A DNA stretch of 64,000 nucleotides from contig NZ_BAWJ01000001.1 of NCBI RefSeq assembly GCF_000586475.1, forward strand, positions 1 through 64,000, written 5' to 3'. Made by a program: the position numbers and the translations under genes. Of the stretch, positions 1 through 9,358 are shown piece by piece. Below the pieces are notes generated by a model. The model searched no databases. It saw only the letters and a list, made by a program, of their open reading frames with translations, and had not been told where the DNA came from. Each line of letters starts with the position of its first letter. Within the stretch, counting starts at the first letter, position 1. Source of the stretch: Psychrobacter sp. JCM 18903 (lineage in GTDB: Bacteria; Pseudomonadota; Gammaproteobacteria; Pseudomonadales; Moraxellaceae).

Positions 1-372
1 CGCATGTATTATCCCTAATACCAGAGCCGATACCTTAATCCTTATTATAAGAGAGAAAGTAAAGCCTGATAGTATTGTTTACACTGACTCCTTTAGAAGT
101 TACAACGGCCTTGATGTCAGTGAGTTCACCCATTACCGTATCAATCATTCAAAAGAGTTTGTACAAGACATAAACCATATCAACGGAATAGAGAACTTTT
201 GGAGCCAAGCCAAGCGACATATGCGTAAATATAATGGCATCCCAAAAGAGCATTTCCATCTGTTTTTAAAGAAATGTGAGTGGCGTTTTAACTACAGTGA
301 CCCAAAACGTCTATTATATCAGCTAAAACAATGGGTTAAACAGGAACTGAACTATTTATCTAGGACAGCCCC
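1..372 (+). mobile_element. Right end of an IS1595-type insertion sequence
   Basis: The transposase frame runs off the left edge. At 362-372 the sequence AGGACAGCCCC is the reverse complement of GGGGCTGTCCT, a typical start for IS1595-group terminal repeats. I place the right end of the element at about 372. The left end and the target duplication are outside the window, so the boundary is inferred from the repeat alone. Confidence 0.6.
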
Positions 373-376
373 TTAA
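2..376 (+). CDS. IS1595-family transposase, C-terminal part (cut by window start)
   Basis: The frame is open from the first bases of the window to a TAA at 374-376, so only the C-terminal ~124 residues are visible. The protein resembles DDE transposases of the IS1595 (ISXO2-like) family: it has the motifs VYTDSFRSYN, HINGIENFW and KRHMRKYNGIP, with the last catalytic acidic residue in IENFW. Such proteins move the element by cut-and-paste. The stop codon lies just past the terminal inverted repeat, so the last codons are inside the end of the element. Whether the upstream part is intact cannot be seen. Confidence 0.85.
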   Translation, partial: ACIIPNTRADTLILIIREKVKPDSIVYTDSFRSYNGLDVSEFTHYRINHSKEFVQDINHINGIENFWSQAKRHMRKYNGIPKEHFHLFLKKCEWRFNYSDPKRLLYQLKQWVKQELNYLSRTAP

Positions 377-446
377 AAAAAATTATGATAATGCAAACTA
401 GAGTTTTTCTGCAAGTCATTGTTATCGTGCAATATTAAATTAGAGC

Positions 447-1636
447 TTAGGCTTGCCACTGTTTGTTATCTTGATGAAAGAACCACGTCATTATTATAGG
501 CGCGAGCAGGCTTAGCAAATACCATACGTAATCGATAGCCCTTGCGCTACTGTGATATAGCTCAACAAAATAATAAAGGTGGCAAGAATAAGAGCGGTCA
601 TATTGTGAGTTGATTTGCGGCACATCAAGGCTCGAAGTAAAGTTAGGGTCACTAAAAAGCCAAATAGCATTATCATCAATAATCCCATAGCATAAGGCTG
701 GGTGACCGTACGATTCAGAGTATCTGCCCAAGCGTCGGTCACTAAATTAAGCGCGCTGCCTAACGCTGTAAGCGTAGCGAAAACAAAAAAGTGCCCATAG
801 CCAAATAAGAATAAATCATAACGGCGACGCTCATTGTTCAAAATAGTACCAAACGGGATCGTAAAATAGAGCCACCATAAGGCAAAAACCAATGCTACAA
901 GGCTTGAACCTAATAATATAATGGCGCTAGCAGCAGACTCGGAGTTGACTAAAAAGGTTCGAATACTGTTACTAACTCCTAGCACGCCTTCGCCTAAAAC
1001 GATAATGGTCAAGAGACCATAACGTTCAGCCATGTGATGAGGATGCCAATTGATGTTCTGTGCGGCACGCGCCCATATTGGCATCAGTAATTCAGCCGCT
1101 ATAAATAAAAATAACGCAGGCGTTTGTATCGAAGCAGGTAGAAACAACCAAAGTATCCAAACACTTTGTAGCGTTAGTAAGCCAATAATACTGCGACCAG
1201 CCACCCGTTTGTGACCTTCAACTTGCTGATAAACACGCCACCACTGGCTACAGCTGGCCAATCGCATGATCGCGTAACCAGTGACTCCTATCCATGTTAA
1301 TCCTTGCTCAAAAAACTGATTGATGTTGGCTGCAATCATTAATGAGCCAAACATTTGCAGCAATACTGAGAGACGATAGTACCAATCGTCAGGATCGTAG
1401 CCGGAAGCAAACCATGTGAAGCTCGTCCAAGCATTCCATAAAATAAAGAAGGCGATGATAAAGGTCAAAAACCCTAAAAAGTCATGTTCAAGCAAACGAT
1501 GATGTAGCCCGCTTGCGGCTGCTGAAACGGCAATGACGTAGACTAAATCAAATAATAACTCAAGCGTTGTTGATGCCCGATATGGCTCATTGGGATCGCG
1601 GGCACTTATCTTATTGAGAGCAGGTATAGTGATCAT
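447..1636 (-). CDS. Low-temperature-requirement A (LtrA) family membrane protein, probable frameshift near C-terminus
   Basis: This is a polytopic inner-membrane protein of the LtrA family (PF06772); its biochemical role is unknown. The N-terminus has the family motif LELLFDLVYV (residues ~26-35) and the centre has AERYGLLTIIVLGEG. About nine to ten hydrophobic segments follow one another. The first frame stops at 512. The alternative frame continues to a TAA at 447 and supplies a further hydrophobic helix (LLSLLAPIIMTWFF) with a polar tail. Restoring one base near 530-545 gives a 396-residue protein, a usual family length. The joined end is an inference; the N-terminal 360 residues are secure. 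Confidence 0.75.
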
Positions 1637-1674
1637 TTAAGCTTGTCCGTTAAGTGTTGAGCCGTAAATGCTTA

Positions 1675-2580
1675 TCAAAAATTATCCCAGTACGGATTAT
1701 CACCAAAACGCTCGGCAATAAAGTCAATCAAATAACGACAACGCTGCGATAAAAATCGATTTTTGGGATAGACTGCATAAGCGTTTAAAGTGGGTAATTG
1801 ATACTGCTGCAGGATAGGCACAAGCTCACCGCTGATTAAGGCTTGATACGTAATAAAGGTCGGCAAAAAAGCAATACCATGACCTTTGACTGCCATCTCC
1901 CGCAAAAAGTCCCCATTATTGGCTTTTATTTTACCGTTTACGGCGACTTGATGCTTCTTACCTTGCTCATCTATCAATTCTATCGCGCTAGATTTGCTCA
2001 TACCATATTGTAAAAACTCATGTTCTGACAGATCGTCAAAAGTCTTTGGCGTACCCATCCTCTCTAGATATTCAGGACTGGCGCATAACGCATAACGAAT
2101 CAGCGCCAGACGTTTGGCTTGATAACTGGAATCTTGCAACTCTCTAATACGAATCGCTAACTCGAACCCTTCCTCAATCAAATCAGTATGCCGATCAGAA
2201 AAATCCAGCTCAAAATTTAACTCAGGATGCTGATTGGCGTATTCATCGATAACATCGTTTAAATGCATCAAACCGAAGGATAATGGTGCAGTCATCTTTA
2301 ATGTCCCTTCGATACGCGTCGGAGTACCACTCGTCTCTTCATTCAGCGCATCCACTTCACTGAGTATATGGTGCACCTTTTGATAATACTGCTCACCGGC
2401 TTGGGTTAAGTTTGATTGACGCGTGGTTCGGCTAATCAGTTGACTGCCCAAGCGCGTCTCTAACTCCTTTAAACGCCGGCTTACCGCAGATTTTGCGATG
2501 TTCAGTTGCTCTGCGGCTTTGGTAATACTGCCTGCTTCGACAACACGCACAAACATTGCCATATCTTCTAATTGTCCCAT
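1675..2580 (-). CDS. LysR-family transcriptional regulator
   Basis: This is a 301-residue LysR-type regulator. A winged HTH occupies the first ~60 residues (ITKAAEQLNIAKSAVSRRLKELE), and a LysR substrate-binding domain fills the rest (from about residue 90). The start is taken at the ATG at 2580, which has AAGGAG eight bases upstream; an upstream in-frame GTG at 2589 overlaps that ribosome site and is unlikely. The gene is divergent from the DoxX-quinone reductase operon. The space between them holds a TTCT-N7-AGAA dyad that recurs before the pirin operon, so this protein is the likely regulator of both. The inducer is unknown; the target genes suggest quinones or other electrophiles. Confidence 0.9.
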   Translation of the reverse strand: MGQLEDMAMFVRVVEAGSITKAAEQLNIAKSAVSRRLKELETRLGSQLISRTTRQSNLTQAGEQYYQKVHHILSEVDALNEETSGTPTRIEGTLKMTAPLSFGLMHLNDVIDEYANQHPELNFELDFSDRHTDLIEEGFELAIRIRELQDSSYQAKRLALIRYALCASPEYLERMGTPKTFDDLSEHEFLQYGMSKSSAIELIDEQGKKHQVAVNGKIKANNGDFLREMAVKGHGIAFLPTFITYQALISGELVPILQQYQLPTLNAYAVYPKNRFLSQRCRYLIDFIAERFGDNPYWDNF

Positions 2581-2595
2581 GTGAACCACTCCTTA

Positions 2596-2665
2596 ATTGT
2601 TCTACAAATAAGAACTTACATTTGCAATTATCACGGTTTATCTAATTATAAGCAACGAATACAAT
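2596..2665 (+). promoter_or_regulatory. Promoter and putative LysR operator of the DoxX operon
   Basis: An ATTGTTCTACAAATAAGAA block at 2596-2614 contains the dyad TTCT-N7-AGAA, which fits the LysR T-N11-A pattern. It is followed by a -35 TTTATC (2637-2642), a 17-base spacer and a -10 TACAAT (2660-2665). The whole arrangement is repeated with the same spacing at 4967-5036 before the pirin operon. Regulator binding is inferred from the arrangement and the adjacent lysR-type gene. Confidence 0.65.
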
Positions 2666-2723
2666 AAGACCATCGCATAATCAAATAAAAGCTTAAAAAA
2701 CATTCTATTACTGGAGAAACCCC

Positions 2724-3116
2724 ATGGACAACCTGCAAGCGTTAAGCGCGCCAATTGGACGCCTTTTTTTATCAATGATTTTTATCTTTTCAGGCTTTAC
2801 TAAAATTACCGGCTACGCGGCCACTCAAGGTTATATGGAATCAATGGGTGTACCTGGGATGTTATTGCCGCTGGTCATCGCGGTTGAACTTTTCGGCGGC
2901 CTCGCTATTCTCTTTGGTTTTAAAGCGCGTTTCGTTGCTATTTTACTCGTTGGATTCAATATTATATCAGCGCTGCTTTTCCATCAATTCTGGATAGATG
3001 AATCACAGATGAACCCTTTCATGAAAAACATTGCGATGGCGGGTGGTTTCTTGATGATATTTGCTCATGGAGCAGGTGCTTATTCAATTGATAACAGTAA
3101 TCATCGCAGAATATAG
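2724..3116 (+). CDS. DoxX family membrane protein
   Basis: This is a 130-residue protein with four hydrophobic segments and the DoxX-family layout: an N-terminal helix with IFIFSGFTKI, then the VELFGGLAILFGF segment. DoxX proteins are small inner-membrane proteins often found next to redox enzymes; a precise activity is not established. The start has GGAG eight bases upstream. It is the first gene of a three-gene set with the FMN-dependent reductase (53-base gap) and the DUF1275 protein, under the promoter at 2637-2665. Confidence 0.85.
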   Translation: MDNLQALSAPIGRLFLSMIFIFSGFTKITGYAATQGYMESMGVPGMLLPLVIAVELFGGLAILFGFKARFVAILLVGFNIISALLFHQFWIDESQMNPFMKNIAMAGGFLMIFAHGAGAYSIDNSNHRRI

Positions 3117-3169
3117 TAGAGTAAATGGCTTAGAAAATATCGCTTTATCATCATAATCAAGGAGCCGTT

Positions 3170-3724
3170 ATGAGTAGATCAATCAACATCGCCTTAATTA
3201 TTGGCAGCTTGCGAAAAGAATCTATCAATCGTAAATTTGCAGAATATATGGTGTCGCAGATGCCTGAAAGCGTGTCTATAAAAGAAGTCTATATCGCAGA
3301 CTTACCCCTTTACAATCAGGATTATGATGATACGACTATCGATAGCTATGAGCGTGTGCGTCAGCAGCTGAAAGGCGCTGATGCCGTATTAATTGTCACG
3401 CCAGAGCATAACCGCACTATGCCTGCCGCCTTGAAAAATGTCGTAGATATCGCCTCACGTCCTTATAAAGAAAGCGTGTGGACCCATAAAAAAGTTGCGG
3501 TAGTGACGGCCTCGCCAGGTAGTTTCGGCGGTATCAATAGTGGCCTTGATGTCAGAAAAAGCATGCGAATGCTCTCGGCACAAATGATGGTTGATCCTGA
3601 AGTTCATTTAAGTCGTGCAACTGATAGCTTAAATGATGATGGCAGTGTTAGCCCGCGTACACAGAAATTCTTACAGCGCTTTGTGAGGGATTTTGTAGAT
3701 TTTTCAGGACATACTAGTGAGTAA
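3170..3724 (+). CDS. NAD(P)H-dependent FMN reductase / quinone reductase
   Basis: This is a 184-residue flavodoxin-fold enzyme of the NADPH-dependent FMN reductase family (PF03358; chromate and quinone reductase type). The flavin phosphate loop is at residues ~11-18 (GSLRKESIN). The second loop TPEHNRTMPAALKN (residues ~81-94) is the conserved flavin-ring contact. Such soluble enzymes reduce quinones by two electrons and so avoid semiquinone radicals. AAGGAG lies seven bases before the ATG. The 3' end overlaps the next gene by eight bases, implying translational coupling. Confidence 0.88.
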   Translation: MSRSINIALIIGSLRKESINRKFAEYMVSQMPESVSIKEVYIADLPLYNQDYDDTTIDSYERVRQQLKGADAVLIVTPEHNRTMPAALKNVVDIASRPYKESVWTHKKVAVVTASPGSFGGINSGLDVRKSMRMLSAQMMVDPEVHLSRATDSLNDDGSVSPRTQKFLQRFVRDFVDFSGHTSE

Positions 3725-4451
3725 AACGGTAACTAATAATAATACTGCTCCTGTACATGATGAGCCACCAAGCTTTTGGCAACGCTATCAAGCGCCTATT
3801 CTATTAACGATAGTTGGTGGGGCGATTGATACCATTGGCTTCATCACTTTATTTGGCTTTTTTACCGCTCATGTCACGGGTAACTTAGTACTGGCTGGTA
3901 GCGGTTTGGTCAAAGGTGAAGATGGCTTGTGGATCAAGCTAGCATCAGTACCACTTTTTATAATAACGGTGGTTATTATAAAAATATACATTGATAAAAG
4001 CCGGAAGCAAAAATTAGTACTCAGTCATTTATTTTTGGCAGAAGCCCTATTTTTGACCGCCTTTATGATAGCAGGATTGTCCTTTCAACCTTTCACTGAG
4101 GCTGGAGATATTACCGTCGCCATCACTGGTGGTCTAGGTTTAACAGCGCTAGCTATTCGTAATACGGCTAGTAAAACAGTCATCAAGCACATGAGTCCAA
4201 CGGTATTAATGACAGGCAATACGACCCAACTGGGTATTGGTATGTCAGATTATATTGCCAACCGTAGCGCTGATAATGCCAAAAAATTAGGGCATAGCGC
4301 GGCATTGGTTATCAGCTTTGTGATTGGCGCGCTACTCGGCGCGGTACTGTACGTGAATCTCAGTTATTGGGCAGTCGGTTTATTTGTCATTCCTGTGCTG
4401 TACCTATCACTACTAGCGCGTAATCCAGAGTTCTTACAGCATATTAGCTAA
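3717..4451 (+). CDS. YoaK/DUF1275 family membrane protein
   Basis: This is a 244-residue inner-membrane protein of the DUF1275 (YoaK) family with about six hydrophobic segments and the family signatures GGAIDTIGFI, TAHVTGNLV and LMTGNTTQLG. The function is not known; it is often described as a putative permease. It starts with GTG inside the 3' end of the reductase gene, preceded by AGGA. The tight overlap makes it the third gene of the DoxX-reductase set, which ends at the hairpin at 4491-4523. Confidence 0.8.
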   Translation: MSKTVTNNNTAPVHDEPPSFWQRYQAPILLTIVGGAIDTIGFITLFGFFTAHVTGNLVLAGSGLVKGEDGLWIKLASVPLFIITVVIIKIYIDKSRKQKLVLSHLFLAEALFLTAFMIAGLSFQPFTEAGDITVAITGGLGLTALAIRNTASKTVIKHMSPTVLMTGNTTQLGIGMSDYIANRSADNAKKLGHSAALVISFVIGALLGAVLYVNLSYWAVGLFVIPVLYLSLLARNPEFLQHIS

Positions 4452-4490
4452 TAAAAGCTCTACCGTTATTGAGTAATGTCATTAATCGTA

Positions 4491-4523
4491 AAAAGCCATG
4501 ATGATTTATCATGGCTTTTTTTA
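4491..4523. terminator. Bidirectional rho-independent terminator
   Basis: The hairpin arms AAAAGCCATGAT and ATCATGGCTTTT have a short TTT loop region, with a T-run on the plus side and an A-run on the left, so it can work in both directions. It lies between the convergent DUF1275 gene and acetyltransferase gene. Confidence 0.85.
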
Positions 4524-4534
4524 TGCATATTGTC

Positions 4535-4861
4535 TTAGGCTTTCGCACAATGAAACACCGAATTGGCTTGGTATTCTGGATGCTTATCAATGTAAGACTT
4601 CACATAAGGACAGGTTGGTTTAACGCGTAAATTTCTAGAAGCGGCATTATCTAAGATGATTTTGACTAAATAACCAGCAATACCACGACCACTAAGCGAC
4701 TCAGGCACGAATGTGTGCTTATACTCAATACCTTCTTCACCTGTGGATGTGGTAAAAAACTCATACTCTTCAAAAGCAACCTGATCATCAATATGAATCT
4801 CAAATCGATTTTGGCTTTTATTGTCGATCACATCGTAATGCGTTGTATGCTGATTTGACAT
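4535..4861 (-). CDS. GNAT-like N-acetyltransferase (YjdJ/COG2388 type)
   Basis: This is a 108-residue protein of the short GNAT subfamily PF14542. The acetyl-CoA loop region is LSGRGIAGYLVKIILDNA (residues ~56-73), followed by the family signature TCPYVKSYIDKHPEY. The conserved Cys in TCPYV is typical of this subfamily. Substrates are unknown. It is divergent from the pirin operon; the operator-like element at 4967-4985 lies between them and could affect both. Confidence 0.85.
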   Translation of the reverse strand: MSNQHTTHYDVIDNKSQNRFEIHIDDQVAFEEYEFFTTSTGEEGIEYKHTFVPESLSGRGIAGYLVKIILDNAASRNLRVKPTCPYVKSYIDKHPEYQANSVFHCAKA

Positions 4862-4966
4862 TGTTATTCTCTCTTTATCATTAATATTTTTTGCACCTGT
4901 TTATTGGTACTGACGGGTAACGCGAATGATGGCGTGACTATTATATTACGTTAATTCTAAGCACTT

Positions 4967-5036
4967 ATTGTTCTATAAATAAGAATAGTTATTTGCAATA
5001 AGCACTGTTTATCTATATATGGTCAACAATTATAAT
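4967..5036 (+). promoter_or_regulatory. Promoter and putative LysR operator of the pirin operon
   Basis: ATTGTTCTATAAATAAGAA at 4967-4985 is followed by -35 TTTATC (5008-5013), a 17-base spacer and -10 TATAAT (5031-5036). Base by base this resembles the promoter at 2596-2665, including ATTTGCAAT between operator and -35 and GACCAT after the -10. I infer that the same LysR-type regulator controls both operons. Confidence 0.65.
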
Positions 5037-5080
5037 AGGACCATAGCTTAAACAAGCCAATTAAAAATAAAGGATAACTT

Positions 5081-5791
5081 ATGAAAACGATCTATCATGC
5101 AGCAGATTCTCGTGGCGATGCTAACCATGGCTGGCTCAAAAGCAAGCATACTTTCAGCTTTGCCAATTATCATAATCCAGAGCGTATGGGTTTTGGCGCG
5201 CTACGGGTAATCAATGATGACTTTGTTATTGGTGGTCAAGGTTTCGGCAAGCACTCACACCGTGATATGGAAATTATCAGTATTCCTCTAAGTGGGAAGT
5301 TAGCTCATGGCGATAATATCGGTAACGAAGGCATCATCGAGACTGGTGAGATTCAGGTCATGTCAGCGGGCACAGGTATTACTCACAGCGAGATGAATGG
5401 CGATGCCAATGAGCCTGTCAAGTTTTTACAAATTTGGGTGATACCCAACAAAATGGGTGTGACGCCGCGTTATCAACAAGTGCGTATGGATGAGCACATG
5501 AAAGCTAATGAGTTCAACCAAGTGCTATCGCCAAATGCGGACGACGCTGGGGTTTGGATTCATCAAGACGCTTGGTTCCATATGGGTAATTTCAATAAAG
5601 GCGTGACTCAGACTTATGATTTAAAAGATGTCAACAACGGTGTTTATGTCTTGGTACTAGAGGGTAAAGTGACTATCAACGGTAACGTACTTGATACTCG
5701 TGACGGTCTTGGTATCTCAGACACCAAAAGCTTCACGATGGATGCTGATGAGGACGCTAGAGTATTGCTAATGGAAGTACCTATGTATTAG
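5081..5791 (+). CDS. Pirin family protein (YhhW-type)
   Basis: This is a 236-residue bicupin of the pirin family, close in pattern to E. coli YhhW, which has quercetin 2,3-dioxygenase activity. The N-terminal cupin carries the metal ligands in GKHSHRDMEII (two His near residues 58-60) and GTGITHSEMN (His and Glu near 102-104). The C-terminal cupin is degenerate. AAAGGA precedes the ATG by seven bases. It is first in the pirin / pirin / nitroreductase set behind the promoter at 5008-5036, which suggests a role in handling aromatic or quinone compounds. Confidence 0.9.
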   Translation: MKTIYHAADSRGDANHGWLKSKHTFSFANYHNPERMGFGALRVINDDFVIGGQGFGKHSHRDMEIISIPLSGKLAHGDNIGNEGIIETGEIQVMSAGTGITHSEMNGDANEPVKFLQIWVIPNKMGVTPRYQQVRMDEHMKANEFNQVLSPNADDAGVWIHQDAWFHMGNFNKGVTQTYDLKDVNNGVYVLVLEGKVTINGNVLDTRDGLGISDTKSFTMDADEDARVLLMEVPMY

Positions 5792-5935
5792 GTAACTAAT
5801 TATTCAGTACCTATTTATTGAATAATCTTGTATTAAACATTTATACAGTCAACAGCAGTATCAATCCATACAAAACCTAGTAGTAATTTATCAGTAAGCA
5901 TTCAATAATCTATAACTATCTATAATAAGAGGTGG

Positions 5936-6875
5936 ATGATGAGTATTCAAACCCTAGAGCCAAGGTTGGCTGATGTCGGCGGTATTCCGATTGCCCGGTT
6001 ATTACCCAATAAAGGAAAACAGCCTATCGGTGCGTGGTGCTTTTTAGATCACGCTGGTCCTGCTGACTTTGGTGAAGATGATTTAGGCATGCAAGTCGGT
6101 CGTCATCCGCACACCAATCTGCAAACCTTTAGCTGGATGTTAAATGGCGAAGTACTGCATAAAGATAGCTTAGGTAACGAGCAAGTCATTACCAAAAACC
6201 AAGTCAATGTCATGACTGCAGGTACAGGTTTGAATCAAGGTATCAGTCATACGGAACAAAGCGTCTTTCCAGACACTGGTGGTTCGTCAGAGGCGGCGCG
6301 TGCTATCAGTATGGTACAACTCTGGATTGCACTACCGACGGATCAAGAGATTGAGCGCGGTTTCATCATTATCCAGAGCTACCAACGTGGACGGAAAATA
6401 GTGTTGAGATGATTTTGACCACCGGTAGCTATACCAATGCTTCAGGTCAGCACTTTAAAGCGCCTACCATCCAATACTCCAAGCTGGTCGGTATCGACGT
6501 GTACTTCACCGAAGATGGCGAGGCTACACTGACTTTAGAACCGAGCTTTGAATATGGCATCTTAGTCTCAGAGGGTGAGATAGAGTCTGAAGGTAATATT
6601 TGTAAGCAAGATCAGTTATTTCGCTTCCACGATAGCGATGTTGCTAATAACAAAAGCATCAAGCTGGTCGCCAAAAAAGGCACCCGTGTGATGTTTATCG
6701 GCGGTGAGCATTAAACAACCAAGTGCTACTGTGGTGGAACTTTGTTGCGGACAATAAAGCAGAGATCGAGCAATCCATCATCGACTGGAATAATGGTCAT
6801 GAGCGTTTTGGTAATGTTGACTCAGATATGCAACGTTTGCCAGCACCTGAATTACCTCAAGGTTTTAAAGGCTAA
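5936..6875 (+). CDS. Second pirin family protein, split by two apparent one-base deletions
   Basis: This is a second, sequence-distinct pirin. Fragment one (from 5936) carries the metal-site motifs GRHPHTNLQTF and GTGLNQGISHTE. The frame is lost near 6363, where restoring a T yields a reading that includes HHYPELPTW and runs into the second fragment. It is lost again near 6712, where restoring a C gives GGEPL and then LLWWNFVADNK up to a TAA at 6873-6875. The joined protein is 313 residues, a normal pirin length. The start has GAGG upstream; a second ATG follows directly. The enzymatic substrate is unknown. Confidence 0.8.
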
Positions 6876-6944
6876 AAGAAGGCTAAAGATTAAAAGCCTT
6901 TTATCATTTACTATATTTTTAATATAAACCTAACGGAGAACATC

Positions 6945-7552
6945 ATGTCAAATCTAAAAGATTTACAACAATTGGCAGAAAAGCGCCGTTCTATTTATGC
7001 GCTTAGCGACAATCTACCCGTAACGAATGATGAGATTGTCGATTTGGTGGAACATGCTATTTTGCATACGCCATCCGCTTTCAACTCACAATCAGCACGT
7101 ACTGTGGTGTTATTTGGTGAAGATCATAAAAAATTATGGGACATCACTGAAGAGACACTCAAGGTGATTGTTGGCGATGACGAGAAGTTCCAAGGTACTA
7201 AAGATAAAATCGCAGGCTTTAGAGCGGGTGCGGGTACAGTATTGTTCTTCGAGGACAAAGGCGTCGTGAGAAACATGCAAGAAGCCGCCCCTTTATATGC
7301 GGATAAATTCCCAATCTGGCACATCAAACCAGCGCGATGCATCAATATGTAATTTGGACGGCATTGGCTAGCTTAGATATCGGTGCTAACTTGCAGCATT
7401 ATAACCCTGTCATCGATCAGAGAGTTGCTGATGCTTGGGACATAGCTGAAGATTGGGAATTGAATGCGCAAATGGTGTTCGGCGCTATTGAGCAGCCAGC
7501 AGGTGACAAAGCGTTTCAGCCAATTGATGAACGTATGAAAGTATTCGGCTAA
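6945..7552 (+). CDS. Nitroreductase family protein, split by one apparent deletion
   Basis: This is an FMN-dependent nitroreductase of the roughly 200-residue Hbn1/Frm2-like group. The first fragment begins with the cofactor-binding pattern KRRSIYALS and includes HTPSAFNSQSART, the family's FMN contact. Near 7320 one base is missing: adding a T gives PIWSHQTSAMHQYVIWTAL, which joins the two frames into 202 residues. The C-terminal part has LASLDIGANLQHYNP and the terminal MKVFG. GGAG lies upstream of the ATG. It is third in the pirin operon, and reduction of nitro or quinone compounds is the likely role. Confidence 0.85.
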
Positions 7553-7577
7553 TAATTTTTAGCGTTAAAGACCGTAT

Positions 7578-7627
7578 AACCAATGAAACTGCTATGAAAA
7601 TATCATAGCGGTTTCATTGGTTTTTTT
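7578..7627 (+). terminator. Rho-independent terminator of the pirin-nitroreductase operon
   Basis: A long hairpin (arms AACCAATGAAACTGCTATGA and its near complement ending in TTTCATTGGTT) is followed by seven T residues. It lies 26 bases after the nitroreductase stop. Confidence 0.9.
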
Positions 7628-7723
7628 ATAATTATAAACTGGGGTAATATGATTTTATAGCAGACTATAACTAATGTAGTAAATCCTACTAGCCCAGTTG
7701 TTTAAGATATGCCTATAGAAGAA

Positions 7724-7794
7724 TTCAAGATCATCGAGCGCTTTAATCGGATGCTTCGGAATTTAAGAAGCGTCGGATTAAGGGTTATCTTGAA
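7724..7794. repeat. Imperfect long inverted repeat of unknown role
   Basis: The left arm begins TTCAAGAT and contains TTAATC and GCTTC. The right arm, read on the other strand, has the same three blocks in the same order, so the 71-base stretch can fold into an interrupted hairpin. It sits between two convergent terminal regions (nitroreductase and AztD-like gene). It could be a remnant of a small mobile element or an attenuating structure. A 36-codon open frame across it resembles nothing I know. Confidence 0.4.
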
Positions 7795-7875
7795 TACTAG
7801 CGTTTATAAATATATTTAATAGCCAATTACTGTCAGCAGTCATTAAACTATCTTTATTAGATGAGGTGCTAAGCG

Positions 7876-9272
7876 CTAATGGCTATGTTCATCATCATGT
7901 CCAGCTTTCACACCAAACCAAGTCACATGAGAAGGTGTGAAATTTAGTGTTATTTTTGACTCGATTTTACCATCATGAGGATCAATCTCGATAATTTGCT
8001 GGTTTGAGTCATCCATCATATAAACCATTTGCGTGTTTGGGTTAACAATAAATGAGGGAACCGCTTTGCCTTCGATGCCATTAGGGAAAACATTTAATAC
8101 GGCGGTTTGCTTATAATTTTGTGCAACATCGAGTATATATAGTTTGCCGGTATCATCGAGTAGCATTAAATGCTCTCCATGGGCATCAAAATCATAGCTG
8201 ACAATACGGCGACTGCTGTCTGTTGTCCAGACAATCGGTGTCATGTTTTTACTGACAGGATCGACACGGTAAGGCTGACCGCAAGCAGTGCCAATGGCAT
8301 AATTATGATGGTGGTTAGTGATGAATGAGCCAATTCGAGCAGGACTACTGCTTGTACCATCACATTGAATATTGGTTAGGCTGCTGGGATAGGAAATTTT
8401 TTCGGCGCTGAATGTGTCTCCGGTTTGTTTGACGCTTAAAACGCCATCGCTACAAGCAAAGACACTGTAATCTGTGACGCTGCCACTGCCATGCAACCCC
8501 ATGCATTTTGTCTCAAAGGTTTGGCTTATATGATAGTGATCACCATGCTGTTCAAATACAGAGAGCGTATCAGCCAGTGAGCTACCAGTTGTCTGATAAC
8601 GCTGCGAGGCAATCACATAATTGCCTCTAGGTTCCGCTGTACCGTGCATGCTGGTATTAAGCTTTTGATAAGGCAGTGTACCATCGGCAATACCGGTATC
8701 TGTTACGAGTACAAATCCAGCTTCTTTTACAGGGTTTTCTATGGGGTTGCCTGTGGCACCCAAACCATCAAAAAATAATCCAGCTTGCTCACCAAACGTT
8801 TGAAAATGTACAGGACGGGTATAGTTGAGCTGTAATGGCATTTTTGCCGTATCACGAGCATATGGGTGATCATGATCGCATGATTTTCAATCTCAAGCCC
8901 ACTATGATAAAAATTGACCGTGTTGTTAGTACGATCCATGACGACGGCGTAATGACCATCTGGACTACTTTGTACGGCATCGGCTTGACCTGTCAAAGGT
9001 AAGGTTTGTATCACTTTATCTTGAGCAAGGCTATAAATGTAAGCTTGACTGCCATCTTTTGCAGTGATGAATAAACGACCTTGTTCCATTTCAGTGCTGA
9101 CAGCAGATTCATCATCATGGTCATGATCGTCTCCATGGTCGTGGTCGTGTTCTGAATCTACGATTGGTGTTTTCCTATCATCTGATGACCCGCAGCCGCT
9201 AAGTGCTGAAACGGCGATTAAAGAAGAGAAGGCGAGCGCGATGGCAGGGCTCAAAGCATTTATTTGATTCAT
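7876..9272 (-). CDS. aztD: AztD-like zinc metallochaperone lipoprotein, split by one apparent deletion
   Basis: The N-terminus is a lipoprotein signal with lipobox LSGC, followed by a His/Asp-rich stretch (HDHDHGDDHDHDD) suited to zinc binding. The body resembles the AztD beta-propeller family, periplasmic zinc chaperones. A second His-rich stretch falls at the frame break near 8878: with one base restored, the reading gives DHDHPYARDTAKMP and joins both fragments into 465 residues. The C-terminus also ends in a His-containing tail. The chosen start (9272) has GGAG six bases upstream; the ATG pair at 9287 overlaps that site. It lies 86 bases downstream of the TonB receptor and probably shares its Zur-type control. 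Confidence 0.75.
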
Positions 9273-9358
9273 AAAGGACTCCATCATAAGTTATGAGGCT
9301 TATGACAATTGATTACGGATTGCTAGTTACTGGTGACTAATGAAAAGAGAGTAAGCTG

